Positions 36,832 to 47,972 are shown, counted from the first letter of the stretch. The stretch: 64,000 bases of DNA from Streptomyces sp. 11x1 (GCF_032598905.1 NZ_CP122458.1:3658001-3722000), one strand, 5' to 3'. Notes: a model not told the origin generated them from the sequence alone. Made by a program: numbers and translations.

Positions 36832-37518
36832 GTGGACCAGCAGCAACGGACATACCCCCCGCAGCCCTCTCGGACCGGGCCGCGCCGCGGCGTCTCTCCG
36901 CTTCCGCCGCAGGCCGGCGGAGGGAGCCGGGTTCCCGGCGCGGGGGCGCCACGTCGAGCTCCGGTCGCGCGCGGGCCCGTGCCGCCTCCGGTCCGAGCGG
37001 TGCGGAGTGTCGCGCGAGCTGTACGGGGCGCCCGCCGGGCCGTGCGTCGGATGCCGGAGCCGCGTCTCACCGGGCTGGGATGCGGGGTGTTCTGCGGAGT
37101 GTCCATGTTCGTGCTGGCGGGGCTGGACCGGCTGCTCCTCGGTTCCTCCGCCACCGTGTACGGCGTGCTGTTCCTGCTGGTCAGCGCGTTGGGTGCGGGG
37201 TGGGTGCGGCGCGGTGACCTGGCGAGCGCTCCCGTCGTCGTGCCGATCGCCTACGCGGTGGGGCTGCCGTTGCTCACCGAGGGCGAGGGCGGGCTCGGGG
37301 GGCATCTCATGGCCCTGGTCACCGCCCTCGCCATGCAGGCCGGCTGGCTGTACGGCGGCACGCTCGCCGCCGGGGTGATCGTGACCGTGCGCAAGCTGCG
37401 ACTGATGTCCCGTCGGGCCGCCGAGCGGGACCGGCCTCCGTCCGACCACCGGCCCATGGGGCCCCGGACGCCGAGGCCTCCGGCCCAGCCGCGCCGTACC
37501 GTCCCTCGAGGCCGCTGA
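36832..37518 (+). CDS. DUF6542-like membrane protein
   Basis: 228 residues from GTG 36832. The first 75 residues are Pro/Arg/Gly-rich ([14 protein letters not shown], then [20 protein letters not shown]). Four hydrophobic helices follow ([69 protein letters not shown]). A basic C-terminal tail ends the protein. This layout is typical of the Streptomyces DUF6542 family found next to ychF/xseA/ispH. Function unknown. Confidence 0.75.
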   Translation: MDQQQRTYPPQPSRTGPRRGVSPLPPQAGGGSRVPGAGAPRRAPVARGPVPPPVRAVRSVARAVRGARRAVRRMPEPRLTGLGCGVFCGVSMFVLAGLDRLLLGSSATVYGVLFLLVSALGAGWVRRGDLASAPVVVPIAYAVGLPLLTEGEGGLGGHLMALVTALAMQAGWLYGGTLAAGVIVTVRKLRLMSRRAAERDRPPSDHRPMGPRTPRPPAQPRRTVPRGR

Positions 37519-37586
37519 GCGCTCCGCGCGAGGGCCGCGTCCGGGGGTCCGGGGGGCGTGCGGCTGCGGCGTCGTCGGGGTCGGTT

Positions 37587-38260
37587 GCGCAGTTCCCCGC
37601 GCTCCTTCGGGGAGTGCCGTCCGGCGCAGAAGGCCAGCCCTCCCGGGGCCCGACCGACCCGCCGTCATGCGACTGCCGCGCCGTCGGAGCGGGGCGCGCA
37701 GTTCCCCGCGCCCCTTCGGGGAATGCCGTCCGGCGCAGAAGGCCAGCCCTCCCGGGGCCCGACCGACCCGCCGTCATGCGACTGCCGCGCCGTCGGAGCG
37801 GGGCGCGCAGTTCCCCGCGCCCCTTCGGGGAATGCCGTCCGGCGCAGAAGGCCAGCCCTCCCGGGGCCCGACCGACCCGCCGTCATGCGACTGCCGCGCC
37901 GTCGGAGCGGGGCGCGCAGTTCCCCGCGCCCCTTCGGGGAATGCCGTCCGGCGCAGAAGGCCAGCCCTCCCGGGGCCCGACCGACCCGCCGTCATGCGAC
38001 TGCCGCGCCGTCGGAGCGGGGCGCGCAGTTCCCCGCGCCCCTTCGGGGAATGCCGTCCGGCGCAGAAGGCCAGCCCTCCCGGGGCCCGACCGACCCGCCG
38101 TCATGCGACTGCCGCGCCGTCGGAGCGGGGCGCGCAGTTCCCCGCGCCCCTTCGGGGAATGCCGTCCGGCGCAGAAGGCCAGCCCTCCCGGGGCCCGACC
38201 GACCCGCCGTCATGCGACTGCCGCGCCGTCGGAGCGGGGCGCGCAGTTCCCTGCGTCTCT
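37587..38260. repeat. 109-bp tandem repeat array, six copies
   Basis: GCGCAGTTCC begins at 37587, 37696, 37805, 37914, 38023, 38132 and 38241, an exact period of 109 bases. The first and last copies have diverged at a few positions and the inner four are essentially identical. Each unit contains the dispersed core (CGCAGTTCCCCGCGCCCC) followed by a CGGGGAATGCCGTCCGGCGC stretch and TCATGCGACTGCCGCG. It occupies the whole convergent gap between the DUF6542 gene and ppgK. Open frames through it are artefacts of the repeat. Confidence 0.92.
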
Positions 38261-38310
38261 GGTGGGTGCCGTCGTACGAAAGTAGGCGTGGGCCTTCGCC
38301 GGCCCCCTCG

Positions 38311-39057
38311 CTACTCGGCCTTTGCCGCTCTCATCGCCGCTCCCACGATGCCCGCGTTGTTCTGCAGCTGGGCCGGGACGATCTCCGCCCTGATGCCCTC
38401 GATGAGGTGGAGGAACTTCGCGGACTTGCGGCTGACGCCGCCGCCGATGATGAAGAGCTCGGGCGAGAAGAGCATCTCGACATGCGCGAGGTACTTGGTG
38501 ACGCGCTTGGCCCAGTGCTCCCACGTCAGCTCGTGGTCCTCCTTGGCCTTGGTGGAGGCGCGGGTCTCGGCGTCGTGGCCGTGCAGCTCCAGGTGGCCGA
38601 GCTCCGTGTTCGGGACGAGGACCCCGTCGGAGAAGACGACGCTGCCGATGCCCGTGCCGAAGGTGAGCAGGATGACCGTGCCCTGCCGGTCGCGCCCGGC
38701 GCCGAACTGGACCTCGGCCACACCCGCGGCGTCCGCGTCGTTCACCACGGTCACCGGCAGCCCGCCGATCCGCTCGCTCAGCAACGCGCGTGCGTCGACG
38801 TCGATCCAGCTCTTGTCGACGTTGGCCGCCGTACGGATCGTGGCACCGCCCGTGACCACGCCGGGGAAGGTGATGCCGACCGGGCCGGTCCAGCCGAAGT
38901 GGCCGACGACCTCCTTGACCCCGTCGGCCACCGCCTCGGGCGTCGCCGGGTGCGGGGTCAGCACCTTGTACCGCTCGTCCGCCAGGTCGCCCAGGTCCAG
39001 GTCCACGGGAGCGCCCTTGATCCCGGAACCGCCGATGTCCACGCCGAAGATGTGCAT
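38311..39057 (-). CDS. ppgK: Polyphosphate glucokinase
   Basis: 248 residues, family length. The ROK-type phosphate motif [14 protein letters not shown] opens the protein (Asp7 to Leu20), with [10 protein letters not shown] and the second phosphate loop LTFGTGIGS. Sugar-binding [10 protein letters not shown] is present. PpgK phosphorylates glucose with polyphosphate or ATP. A closely related enzyme is encoded by S. coelicolor SCO5059 in the same neighbourhood next to ispH; that gene context agrees. The 109-bp array begins just past its stop. Confidence 0.92.
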   Translation of the reverse strand: MHIFGVDIGGSGIKGAPVDLDLGDLADERYKVLTPHPATPEAVADGVKEVVGHFGWTGPVGITFPGVVTGGATIRTAANVDKSWIDVDARALLSERIGGLPVTVVNDADAAGVAEVQFGAGRDRQGTVILLTFGTGIGSVVFSDGVLVPNTELGHLELHGHDAETRASTKAKEDHELTWEHWAKRVTKYLAHVEMLFSPELFIIGGGVSRKSAKFLHLIEGIRAEIVPAQLQNNAGIVGAAMRAAKAE

Positions 39058-39145
39058 GGCCCTACGTTACGTCGTACGACTGACAGTCACGTTCGCGAGG
39101 TCGCCCACCGCCGACGGCGGTCGGAATCCTCACCTCGCCGGACGG

Positions 39146-39181
39146 GTACGGCCCCGGAACCTTCACGTTCCGGGGCCGTAC
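39146..39181 (-). terminator. ispH terminator hairpin
   Basis: GTACGGCCCCGGAAC (39146-39160), loop CTTCAC, GTTCCGGGGCCGTAC (39167-39181): a perfect 15-bp stem directly after the ispH stop at 39199, upstream of ppgK. There is no U-tract. Confidence 0.8.
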
Positions 39182-39198
39182 GCGCGCGTGCGGAGGGA

Positions 39199-40209
39199 TC
39201 AGGCGCCCTGGCCGGTGCGCTCGGCGACCAGGGAGGCCGCCTCCTCGCGCAGGTCGCGGCGGAGTTCCTTGGGCAGGGAGAAGGTGATCGACTCCTCGGC
39301 GGCCTTCACCAGTTCGACGTCCTCGTAGCCGTGCTGGGACAGCCACTCCAGGACCTCCTCGACGAGGACCTCCGGCACCGAGGCGCCCGAGGTGACGCCG
39401 ACGGTCTCCACGCCCTCCAGCCAGGCCTCGTCGATCTCACTGGCGAAGTCCACGAGGTACGCCTCGCGGGAGCCGGCGAGCTTGGCCACCTCGACGAGGC
39501 GGACCGAGTTGGAGGAGTTGCGGGAGCCCACCACGATGACCAGCTCCGCCTGGGCGCCCATCTGCTTCACGGCGAGCTGACGGTTCTGCGTGGCGTAGCA
39601 GATGTCGTCGCTGGGCGGCGAGACGAGCAGCGGGAACTTCTCCTTGAGCGCGCCGACGGTCTCCATCGTCTCGTCGACGGACAGCGTGGTCTGGGAAAGC
39701 CAGACGATCTTGGACGGGTCTCGGACCTCGACCTTGGCGACGTCCTCGGGGCCGTCGACCAGCTGGATGTGGTCCGGCGCCTCGCCCGAGGTCCCGATGA
39801 CCTCTTCGTGTCCCTCGTGCCCGATCAGAAGGATGTCGAAGTCGTCCTGCGCGTACCGGATCGCTTCCTTGTGGACCTTGGTGACCAGCGGGCAGGTCGC
39901 GTCGATGGTGGCGAGCTTGCCGCGCGCGGCCTCTTCATGGACGGTCGGGGCGACGCCGTGGGCCGAGAACATGACGATGTTGCCCTCGGGGACCTCCTCC
40001 GTCTGCTCGACGAAGATGGCGCCCTTCTTCTCCAGCGTCTGCACGACGTACTTGTTGTGGACGATCTCGTGGCGGACGTAGATCGGGGCCCCGTACTGCT
40101 CCAGGGCCTTCTCGACGGCGATCACCGCGCGGTCGACACCCGCGCAGTAGCCGCGCGGGGCGGCGAGGAGGACACGGCGGCGGCCAGGCGAAGCGGTCAT
40201 GTCTTCCAT
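39199..40209 (-). CDS. ispH: 4-hydroxy-3-methylbut-2-enyl diphosphate reductase (IspH/LytB)
   Basis: 336 residues. Last enzyme of the methylerythritol phosphate isoprenoid pathway, an iron-sulfur protein. The three cluster cysteines are visible: [11 protein letters not shown] (Cys22), [11 protein letters not shown] and [10 protein letters not shown]. The N-terminus could be ATG 40209 or ATG 40200 ([12 protein letters not shown]); both have weak ribosome binding sites. The gene is divergent from xseA, and the space between holds a large palindromic repeat element. Confidence 0.95.
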   Translation of the reverse strand: MEDMTASPGRRRVLLAAPRGYCAGVDRAVIAVEKALEQYGAPIYVRHEIVHNKYVVQTLEKKGAIFVEQTEEVPEGNIVMFSAHGVAPTVHEEAARGKLATIDATCPLVTKVHKEAIRYAQDDFDILLIGHEGHEEVIGTSGEAPDHIQLVDGPEDVAKVEVRDPSKIVWLSQTTLSVDETMETVGALKEKFPLLVSPPSDDICYATQNRQLAVKQMGAQAELVIVVGSRNSSNSVRLVEVAKLAGSREAYLVDFASEIDEAWLEGVETVGVTSGASVPEVLVEEVLEWLSQHGYEDVELVKAAEESITFSLPKELRRDLREEAASLVAERTGQGA

Positions 40210-40259
40210 CGTAGGGGGTTCCCGGGCGGGGGCTCCGCCGTGGGGCGGGGGCGCCCGAT

Positions 40260-40452
40260 AGCTCGGGAGTTCGCATGTTCTGGCGGGTACGGGTGCGTGG
40301 GGCTTCTCGCGCAGTTCCCCGCGCCCCTGAGAAACAGGGGCTGCGCCCCGTGCTCTTCAGGCCCGCAGGGGCCTGGCTCTTCAGGGGCGCGGGGAACTGC
40401 GCGGGCAACCACGACCCACTCGCGCCCACCAGAACACGCGAACCCCCGAGCT
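40260..40452. repeat. Palindromic element between ispH and xseA
   Basis: Two arms of about 75 bases, each starting at AGCTCGGG (left 40260, right ending 40452 on the opposite strand), are reverse complements with scattered mismatches. They contain the core CGCAGTTCCCCGCGCCCC at 40310-40327 and its complement near 40384-40401. The distance from AGCTCGGG to the core is 48 bases, the same as in the half elements at 52738 and 59860. There is no coding capacity. It lies in the divergent promoter region of ispH and xseA, so it may affect their transcription. Confidence 0.78.
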
Positions 40453-40494
40453 GTGCGGGCGGCCTTGTCCGAACCCCCCGCTACGCTCGGCCGC

Positions 40495-41745
40495 ATGGCT
40501 CTGAACACGTCCGCCGAATCCCCCCTCCCCGTCGGCGAGGTCTCCCGCCTCATCGGCGGCTGGATCGATCGGCTCGGCGCGGTGTGGGTGGAGGGGCAGA
40601 TCACCCAGTTGTCGCGGCGCCCGGGCGCGGGCGTCGTGTTCCTCACGCTGCGGGACCCGTCGCACGACATCTCCGTGGGCGTCACCTGCTACCGCCAGGT
40701 GTTCGACGCGGTGGCCGACGTCGTGAGCGAGGGCGCCCGGGTCGTCGTCCTGGCGAAGCCGGAGTGGTACGCGCCGCGTGGGCAGCTGTCGTTGCGGGCC
40801 ACCGAGATAAAGCCGGTCGGGGTCGGTGAACTGCTCGCCCGGCTGGAACAGTTGAAGAAGTCGCTGGCCGGCGAAGGGCTCTTCGCGCCCGAGCGGAAGA
40901 AACCGCTGCCCTTCCTGCCGCAGCTCATCGGCCTCGTGTGCGGCCGCGCCTCGGCCGCCGAGCGGGACGTGCTGGAGAACGCCCGGCACCGCTGGCCGGC
41001 CGTCCGCTTCGAGGTGCGCAATGTCCCCGTGCAGGGCGTGCACGCGGTGCCGCAGGTCGTGCAGGCGGTGAAGGAGCTGGACGCGATGGAGGGCGTGGAC
41101 GTCATCGTGGTGGCGCGCGGCGGCGGCAGCGTGGAGGACCTGCTGCCCTTCTCCGACGAGCAGCTCGTACGGGCGGTCGCGGCCTGTCGTACGCCGGTGG
41201 TGTCGGCGATCGGGCACGAGCCGGACACCCCGTTGCTGGACTACGTGGCGGACCTGCGCGCGTCCACGCCCACCGACGCGGCCAAGAAGGTCGTACCGGA
41301 CGTGGGCGAGGAGTACGAGCGGGTGCGGTGGCTGCGGGACCGGGCGCGGAGGTGCGTGCAGGCGAGCGTGGAACGGGAGGAGCGGGGGCTGGCCCACGCG
41401 CTGGCGCGTCCCTCGATGGAGGACCCGCACCGCATGATCGACGAACGCGCCGACCACGTGGCGTCGTTGCTCGACCGGGGGCGCCGCTGCCTCGGGCACC
41501 ATCTGGACCGCGCCTCCTCGGAGTTGACGCACACGCACGCGCGCGTGGTGGCCCTCTCCCCCGCGGCGACGCTCCGGCGGGGATACGCGGTGCTGCAGAA
41601 GGCGGACGGGCATGTGGTCCGCGCCCCCGGCGAGGTGGGACCGGAGGAGCCGTTGCGGGCGCGGGTGGCCGAGGGCGAGTTCGCCGTCCGGGTCGACGGA
41701 GCGGGGGCCGTGCAGGAGACCGGCACTGTCGGAGGGGACGCATAG
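40495..41745 (+). CDS. xseA: Exodeoxyribonuclease VII large subunit
   Basis: 416 residues from ATG 40495; the open frame upstream is repeat artefact. N-terminal OB-fold ([28 protein letters not shown]), catalytic ExoVII large domain ([65 protein letters not shown]) and coiled-coil C-terminus, ending in a beta-rich region ([14 protein letters not shown]). It forms the nuclease with XseB, which degrades single-stranded DNA into oligonucleotides. The xseB start follows the stop by ten bases. Confidence 0.95.
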   Translation: MALNTSAESPLPVGEVSRLIGGWIDRLGAVWVEGQITQLSRRPGAGVVFLTLRDPSHDISVGVTCYRQVFDAVADVVSEGARVVVLAKPEWYAPRGQLSLRATEIKPVGVGELLARLEQLKKSLAGEGLFAPERKKPLPFLPQLIGLVCGRASAAERDVLENARHRWPAVRFEVRNVPVQGVHAVPQVVQAVKELDAMEGVDVIVVARGGGSVEDLLPFSDEQLVRAVAACRTPVVSAIGHEPDTPLLDYVADLRASTPTDAAKKVVPDVGEEYERVRWLRDRARRCVQASVEREERGLAHALARPSMEDPHRMIDERADHVASLLDRGRRCLGHHLDRASSELTHTHARVVALSPAATLRRGYAVLQKADGHVVRAPGEVGPEEPLRARVAEGEFAVRVDGAGAVQETGTVGGDA

Positions 41746-41755
41746 GGTGGGCCGT

Positions 41756-42034
41756 ATGACCAGCAACGTGAGTGAGGCCGAGGGGACGAGCGAGGCCGCC
41801 GGGGTCTCGGAGATCGACCGCGCCCTCGGGTACGAGCAGGCGCGGGACGAGCTGATCGAGGTCGTCCGGCGCCTGGAGGCGGGCGGTACGACGCTGGAGG
41901 AGTCCCTCGCCCTCTGGGAGCGGGGCGAGGAGCTGGCCAAGGTCTGCCGACGCTGGCTCGACGGAGCCCGAGCGCGGCTGGACGCGGCGCTGGCGGAGGG
42001 CGAGGAGAGCGAAGGGCACGCCGAGTCCGGCTGA
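41756..42034 (+). CDS. xseB: Exodeoxyribonuclease VII small subunit
   Basis: 92 residues from ATG 41756, ten bases after xseA stops. The core YEQARDELIEVVRRLEAGGTTLEESLALWERGEELAKVCRRWLDGARARL is the diagnostic helical hairpin of XseB. Actinobacterial versions carry a longer acidic tail like the one here (EGEESEGHAESG). Several XseB copies bind the large subunit's coiled coil. The three 21-bp repeats start 32 bases after its stop. Confidence 0.94.
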   Translation: MTSNVSEAEGTSEAAGVSEIDRALGYEQARDELIEVVRRLEAGGTTLEESLALWERGEELAKVCRRWLDGARARLDAALAEGEESEGHAESG

Positions 42035-42065
42035 CCTCCTCTTGACGGCTCTCCCAGCAACACCT

Positions 42066-42128
42066 CTCACCTGTGGAGCCACTGTTCTCACCTGCGGCGT
42101 CACTGTTTACACCTTTGGAGCCACTGTG
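42066..42128. repeat. Three 21-bp tandem direct repeats upstream of the nitroreductase promoter
   Basis: Units start at 42066, 42087 and 42108 and read CTCACCTGTGGAGCCACTGT, CTCACCTGCGGCGTCACTGT and TACACCTTTGGAGCCACTGT, each followed by one more base. The conserved parts are CACCT and GGNGNCACTGT. The spacing of 21 bases is two helical turns, so the copies face one side of the DNA. They end 26 bases before a good -35 hexamer. This looks like a cluster of binding sites for a regulator; the regulator is unknown. Confidence 0.72.
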
Positions 42129-42154
42129 AAGCGGCTCACCACAGCCCACTTTGA

Positions 42155-42183
42155 TTGAAAGTTGAATTTTTCTGCCGTACGGT
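42155..42183 (+). promoter_or_regulatory. Likely promoter of the nitroreductase gene
   Basis: TTGAAA (42155-42160), 17-base spacer, TACGGT (42178-42183): a near-consensus primary-sigma promoter, in the most AT-rich patch of this area. The start codon follows 43 bases later with GAAGG as ribosome binding site. Confidence 0.65.
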
Positions 42184-42226
42184 GGGGACGCACACCTCGC
42201 ACCGCCCGACGCACGAAGGTTGTTCC

Positions 42227-42817
42227 ATGTCGCTCGTTCTCGACCCCGCCGCCCAGGACCTGCTGTTCCGTGAGGCCCACACCGCCAACACGTTCACCGA
42301 CGAGCCGGTGAGCGAGGAGCAGGTGCAGGCGATCTACGACCTGGTCAAGTACGGCCCGACGGCCTTCAACCAGACGCCGCTGCGCATCGTCCTGGTCCGC
42401 TCCGCCGAGGCTCGCGCGCGTCTCGTGCCGTACATGTCCGAGGGCAACCAGGCCAAGACGGCGACCGCCCCGCTGGTCGCGATCCTCGCCGCGGACAACG
42501 AGTTCCACGAGGAACTGCCGACCCTGTTCCCGGCATTTCCGCAGGCCAAGGACCTCTTCTTCGCCGAGCGCGCGGCGCGTGAGTCCGCGGCCGGGATGAA
42601 CGCCGCCCTCCAGGCCGCGTACTTCATCATCGGCGTCCGCGCCGCGGGCCTGGCCGCCGGTCCGATGACGGGCTTCGACTTCGCCGGTGTCCAGAAGGAG
42701 TTCCTGGACGACGACCACACCCCGCTGATGGTCGTCAACATCGGCCGGCCGGGTGAGGGCGCCTCGTACCCGCGCTCCCCGCGCCTGGACTTCGACCACG
42801 TCGTCACCACGGTCTGA
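42227..42817 (+). CDS. Nitroreductase-family oxidoreductase (RutE/HadB-like)
   Basis: 196 residues from ATG 42227. It matches the RutE-type FMN-dependent nitroreductase/malonic semialdehyde reductase family: FREAHTANTFTDEPVSEEQVQAIYDLVKYGPTAFNQTPLRIVLVRS, with FNQTP near the FMN site, then ALQAAYFIIGVRAAGLAAGPMTGFD and LMVVNIGRPGE. It reduces small carbonyl or nitro compounds with NAD(P)H. It is a single gene with its own promoter, an upstream array of three 21-bp repeats and a downstream terminator, suggesting tight regulation, possibly by a stress or aldehyde signal. Confidence 0.88.
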   Translation: MSLVLDPAAQDLLFREAHTANTFTDEPVSEEQVQAIYDLVKYGPTAFNQTPLRIVLVRSAEARARLVPYMSEGNQAKTATAPLVAILAADNEFHEELPTLFPAFPQAKDLFFAERAARESAAGMNAALQAAYFIIGVRAAGLAAGPMTGFDFAGVQKEFLDDDHTPLMVVNIGRPGEGASYPRSPRLDFDHVVTTV

Positions 42818-42836
42818 GCCCCACCGCAGGCATGAC

Positions 42837-42868
42837 GAAGGGCCCCGGCGACCTCGCCGGGGCCCTTC
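42837..42868. terminator. Hairpin terminator between nitroreductase and DUF4245 genes
   Basis: GAAGGGCCCCGGCGA (42837-42851) and TCGCCGGGGCCCTTC (42854-42868) form a perfect stem with a tight loop. It lies between convergent genes. Confidence 0.78.
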
Positions 42869-42915
42869 GCACGTCTCGTCCCACCGCTCGCGCGGTCTCT
42901 CCGTCCGAGCGCCGG

Positions 42916-43425
42916 TCACTCCGTCCTGAGCGCCTCGGCCATCTTCGTCAGCTGCGCGAAGGACGCGGAGCCGGTGACCACCGTGGTGGAGTCCGTGCCC
43001 TCCAGGACCAGGGCGTCGTAGCGGCCGCCCTCGTAGCGGGTCCAGGTCTCGTCGCCGATCTCCTGCGTGGTCCCGGTCTTCTTCGCGTCCTGCGTGGCGT
43101 CCGCGATGAACCGGGACGGCTTCTCGGCGGACTGCTCGATCCCCACGTACTGCCCGTCGGGATCGTGGAACCCGAGGTGCCACCGGTCGGACTCGTCGCC
43201 CCGGAAGCGGACGGAGGTCGCCTTCCAGTCGGCGGGCAGACCCTCGGGCGCGGCCACCGGATAGGACGCCGCGCGCCGTGCCGTCAGCAGTTCGACGCGG
43301 TAGTCGACGCGCTTGGGCTCCTGCTCGGTCTCGTCATGCGGGATGAAGAGATAGATGACGCACGCCGCCAGCACGATGAGCCCCAGGGAGAGGACCATGT
43401 CGCGAACGGTCTGCTTGCCTTTCAT
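42916..43425 (-). CDS. DUF4245 membrane-anchored protein
   Basis: 169 residues from ATG 43425, preferred over GTG 43434 because GAGGG is then correctly spaced. One N-terminal helix ([20 protein letters not shown]) is followed by an extracellular domain matching DUF4245 ([54 protein letters not shown], ending [17 protein letters not shown]). It is always next to glpX in actinobacteria but its function is unknown. The gene is divergent from glpX. Confidence 0.85.
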   Translation of the reverse strand: MKGKQTVRDMVLSLGLIVLAACVIYLFIPHDETEQEPKRVDYRVELLTARRAASYPVAAPEGLPADWKATSVRFRGDESDRWHLGFHDPDGQYVGIEQSAEKPSRFIADATQDAKKTGTTQEIGDETWTRYEGGRYDALVLEGTDSTTVVTGSASFAQLTKMAEALRTE

Positions 43426-43559
43426 ACCTGCCACGCCCTCATCGTCGCAGGTGCCCTGGTCTGCTCATCCGTGGGGTCCCCTGCTCATTCTGTCGAACTG
43501 ACGATAGAGTCGAACGGAACCCTCATCCGGCCGTCGCCGTATCAGAAAGGTGCGTTCCG

Positions 43560-44594
43560 ATGACCGAGAACCATCATCTGCCGTCCGAGCTCGAAGTCCC
43601 CTCCGAGGCCCCCGACCGCAACCTCGCCCTGGAACTCGTACGGGTGACCGAGGCGGCCGCGATGGCCGCGGGCCGCTGGGTCGGCCGCGGGGACAAGAAC
43701 GGGGCGGACGGAGCGGCCGTGCGCGCCATGCGGACCCTCGTCTCCACCGTGTCCATGAACGGTGTCGTCGTGATCGGGGAGGGCGAGAAGGACGAGGCCC
43801 CGATGCTCTTCAACGGCGAGCGCGTCGGTGACGGCACCGGCCCGGAGTGCGACATCGCCGTGGACCCGATCGACGGCACGACACTGACGGCCAAGGGCAT
43901 GACGAACGCGATCGCCGTACTGGCCGCGGCCGACCGGGGCACGATGTTCGACCCGTCGGCCGTCTTCTACATGGACAAGCTGGTCACCGGTCCCGAGGCG
44001 GCCGACTTCGTCGACATCGACGCTCCGATCTCGGTGAACATCCGACGGGTGGCCAAGGCCAAGCGGTCCGCCCCGGACGATGTGACCGTGGTCATCCTGG
44101 ACCGGCCCCGGCACGAGGGGATCATCAAGGAGATCCGGGAGGCCGGGGCGCGGATCAAGCTGATCTCCGACGGTGACGTCGCCGGCTCGATCCTCGCGCT
44201 GCGTGAGGGTACGGGCGTCGACCTGCTGCTCGGGGTGGGCGGTACGCCCGAGGGCATCATCTCGGCCTGCGCGGTGAAGTGCCTCGGCGGCACGATCCAG
44301 GGCAAGTTGTGGCCGAAGGACGACGCGGAGCGGCAGCGGGCGATCGACGCGGGGCACGACCTGGACCGGGTGCTGACGACCGACGACCTGGTGTCCGGGG
44401 AGAACGTGTTCTTCGTGGCCACGGGGATCACCGACGGTGAGTTGCTGCGTGGGGTGCGGTACCGGTCGGAGACCGCGACCACCGACTCGATCGTGATGCG
44501 GTCCAAGTCGGGGACGGTGCGGCGGATCGATTCGACGCACCGGCTGAGCAAGCTGCGGGCCTACAGCTCCATCGACTTCGAGAAGGCCAAGTAG
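43560..44594 (+). CDS. glpX: Class II fructose-1,6-bisphosphatase
   Basis: 344 residues. The metal/phosphate site is visible as [15 protein letters not shown] and [17 protein letters not shown]; the rest matches GlpX to the end ([16 protein letters not shown]). It is the main gluconeogenic fructose bisphosphatase in Streptomyces. AAAGG precedes ATG 43560 at good distance. It ends at a strong shared terminator with the WhiB-like gene. The same order (glpX beside a WhiB-like gene and two fumarases) is remembered for S. coelicolor SCO5047-SCO5042. Confidence 0.95.
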   Translation: MTENHHLPSELEVPSEAPDRNLALELVRVTEAAAMAAGRWVGRGDKNGADGAAVRAMRTLVSTVSMNGVVVIGEGEKDEAPMLFNGERVGDGTGPECDIAVDPIDGTTLTAKGMTNAIAVLAAADRGTMFDPSAVFYMDKLVTGPEAADFVDIDAPISVNIRRVAKAKRSAPDDVTVVILDRPRHEGIIKEIREAGARIKLISDGDVAGSILALREGTGVDLLLGVGGTPEGIISACAVKCLGGTIQGKLWPKDDAERQRAIDAGHDLDRVLTTDDLVSGENVFFVATGITDGELLRGVRYRSETATTDSIVMRSKSGTVRRIDSTHRLSKLRAYSSIDFEKAK

Positions 44595-44626
44595 GTCGAG
44601 CTCGCCCCTGACGGGGCGCTGCCCCT

Positions 44627-44676
44627 CGACACCGACAGGGCGCCCTCTTGTACGGAGAGGGCGCCCTCTACGGTGT
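44627..44676. terminator. Bidirectional terminator between glpX and the WhiB-like gene
   Basis: AGGGCGCCCTCT (44636-44647) and AGAGGGCGCCCT (44655-44666) form a perfect stem with a seven-base loop. An outer pair GACACC (44627-44632)/GGTGTC (44671-44676) lengthens it. GAGGGCGCCCTC is itself a palindrome, so alternative folds exist. Confidence 0.8.
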
Positions 44677-44685
44677 CGGCGGGGT

Positions 44686-45063
44686 TCAACCCGCCGCCGC
44701 TATCGTCCCGTTCGCCCGCGCGGCCTTCTGCAGTTCGAGGTCGCGGCGGCGCCTGCGGGCCAGCACCACCCGGCGCTCGGCGGCGGTGAGGCCGCCCCAG
44801 ACACCGTAGGGCTCGGGTTGCAGGAGTGCGTGTTCCCGGCACTCGACCATGACGGGGCAGCGGGCACAGACTCGCTTGGCGGCCTCCTCGCGGGAGAGCC
44901 GGGACGCAGTGGGTTCCTTGGAGGGGGCGAAGAACAGCCCGGCCTCGTCACGCCGGCACACGGCCTCCGTGTGCCACGGGGCGTCCTGGTCCCTGTCTCG
45001 CACTGGCACCCGCTGGGGCGGTACAGCAGCGACCTGCAGGGACGAATGCGGCGGATGCAGCAC
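44686..45063 (-). CDS. wblI: WhiB-like iron-sulfur transcriptional regulator
   Basis: 125 residues from GTG 45063, with AGGAG upstream. The four cluster cysteines are Cys36, Cys66, Cys69 and Cys75 (AVCRRDE...RVCARCPVMVEC), followed by the G(V/I)WGG turn (YGVWGGLTAAERR) and a basic C-terminus (LARRRRR) for DNA contact. The protein should hold a [4Fe-4S] cluster and bind the principal sigma factor. The symbol is taken from remembered synteny with S. coelicolor SCO5046 beside glpX and is less certain than the family. Confidence 0.9.
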   Translation of the reverse strand: MLHPPHSSLQVAAVPPQRVPVRDRDQDAPWHTEAVCRRDEAGLFFAPSKEPTASRLSREEAAKRVCARCPVMVECREHALLQPEPYGVWGGLTAAERRVVLARRRRRDLELQKAARANGTIAAAG

Positions 45064-45247
45064 GGTCTACTCCTGACGACGGCTTCGCGAGCGAGAGACG
45101 ATGCAGCAAGGGATACCCGCTGTGCGCGGGCCTATGCACTGAGTCCCGAACCGCTGGAATTCGTTGTCAACACCGCGTGGTCACCACCGGATCGGCACCG
45201 GATCGGATCCCTTCGGAGCTGTCCGGGCGTGGTCGAATTCACAAGCG

Positions 45248-45970
45248 TCAACGATCCATGCGTTTGCGCAAATGGTCGTCGACCTTGCGGGCCACATGGT
45301 CGGTGACCCGGCCGAGGAGGTCCGCGATCACCTTCCCCCGCTTGGGCTTGGCCTCGACGCTCCCGAGGACCGCGAGTCCGTCCACATAGACCACGGGGGC
45401 GTCGGTCTCGCCCGAGTCCAGCGCGTCCACCGTGAAGTCGCCGAGGATGCCGCCGCCACTGCCGCGCAGCGAGACGTTCTCCGGAACGCGGATCTCCACG
45501 CTGCCGAAGACGGATATCACCTTGATCATCACCTGGCGGTGCTCGAAGAGCGCCTCGCTCAGGTCCAGCTCGACACTGCCGAATATCGCGTAGGCGTGGA
45601 TACGGCGGCCGGGCCGCCAGCGGCCCTTGCGCGTGGAGGCGCTGAAGACGGCGACCAGGCGGTCGTCGGGGTCGACGGGGATGGCGCCGGGCGTCGGCCG
45701 GTTGGGCACGGAGGAGACGGCCGGCACATAGACCGGGCCCGCCTTGCGGGCCTGGCCGGCCGGCAGGTCCCGTACGAAGACGTCCAGCTCGCCCACCGTC
45801 TTCGCGGCGAGCACGCCCTCGACCCGCTCGGCGTGCTCGTCGGCGGTGAGACGGCCCTCGGCGAGGGCGTCGCGCAGGAGGTCGGCGATCCGGTCGCGGT
45901 CGGCGTCGGAGGCGCGCAGCTCGGCGGCGGACAACGGCGGTTCCTGGGTGGGGCGCTTGTGAAGGTCCAC
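45248..45970 (-). CDS. DUF1707 protein with LiaF-like C-terminal domain
   Basis: 240 residues from GTG 45970. The N-terminal DUF1707 helix pair is clear (LRASDADRDRIADLLRDALAEGRLTADEHAERVEGVLAAKTVGELDVFVRDLP). The C-terminal half is a beta-rich repeat domain of the LiaF/YvqF type (AYAIFGSVELDLSEALFEHRQVMIKVISVFGSVEIRVPENV, then GLAVLGSVEAKPK). There is no transmembrane helix. Such proteins are probably involved in envelope-stress signalling, but there is no LiaRS pair nearby. It is divergent from the class I fumarase. Confidence 0.85.
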   Translation of the reverse strand: MDLHKRPTQEPPLSAAELRASDADRDRIADLLRDALAEGRLTADEHAERVEGVLAAKTVGELDVFVRDLPAGQARKAGPVYVPAVSSVPNRPTPGAIPVDPDDRLVAVFSASTRKGRWRPGRRIHAYAIFGSVELDLSEALFEHRQVMIKVISVFGSVEIRVPENVSLRGSGGGILGDFTVDALDSGETDAPVVYVDGLAVLGSVEAKPKRGKVIADLLGRVTDHVARKVDDHLRKRMDR

Positions 45971-46159
45971 GGCAGCAGCGTACCCACTCGCGATAGATCG
46001 CGACCAGGGGTGTGGACAACTCGGGACCGGCGAACTGAGCCTTACCTCACAAGCCCGCCCCGCGAGCCAGGTCCTACGCTGGTGGACGCTGCCGATGGAG
46101 GCCAGCCGCGCCGTCTTGTCGAGCGCCGAGCGCCGAGTGCCGAGTGAGGAATGGGCGAC

Positions 46160-47827
<1,668 letters not shown>

Positions 47828-47948
47828 TGCCTTCGGGGCGGCGTGGGATGAATCCCGCCCCCGCCGCCCCTACCCGTCCCATCCCGGGCGCTGCGCCCCT
47901 TCGACCCCGCTGGGACTCCGCCCCCGACCCCGTTCCGGTCTGAACGGC

Positions 47949-47972
47949 CTCGTCCTCGAACGCCGGACGGGT
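47949..47972 (+). repeat. Second type of dispersed intergenic repeat
   Basis: CTCGTCCTCGAACGCCGGAC followed by GGGT lies in the fumA-fumC gap. Sequences of the form TCCTCAAACGCCGGACGGGC are, from memory, very frequent in Streptomyces intergenic DNA. The adjoining part has several GGGCGCTGCGCCCC-like small palindromes (47885-47940). Confidence 0.45.

Noticed and set aside
37558..41745. A 1395-codon open frame spanning the 109-bp repeats and xseA
   Set aside because: Upstream of ATG 40495 the frame consists of repeat translation and antisense of ppgK and ispH; only the xseA part is protein-like.
42066..42128. 21-bp repeats considered as a CRISPR fragment
   Set aside because: No spacers; the unit is contiguous and imperfect, better explained as regulator sites.
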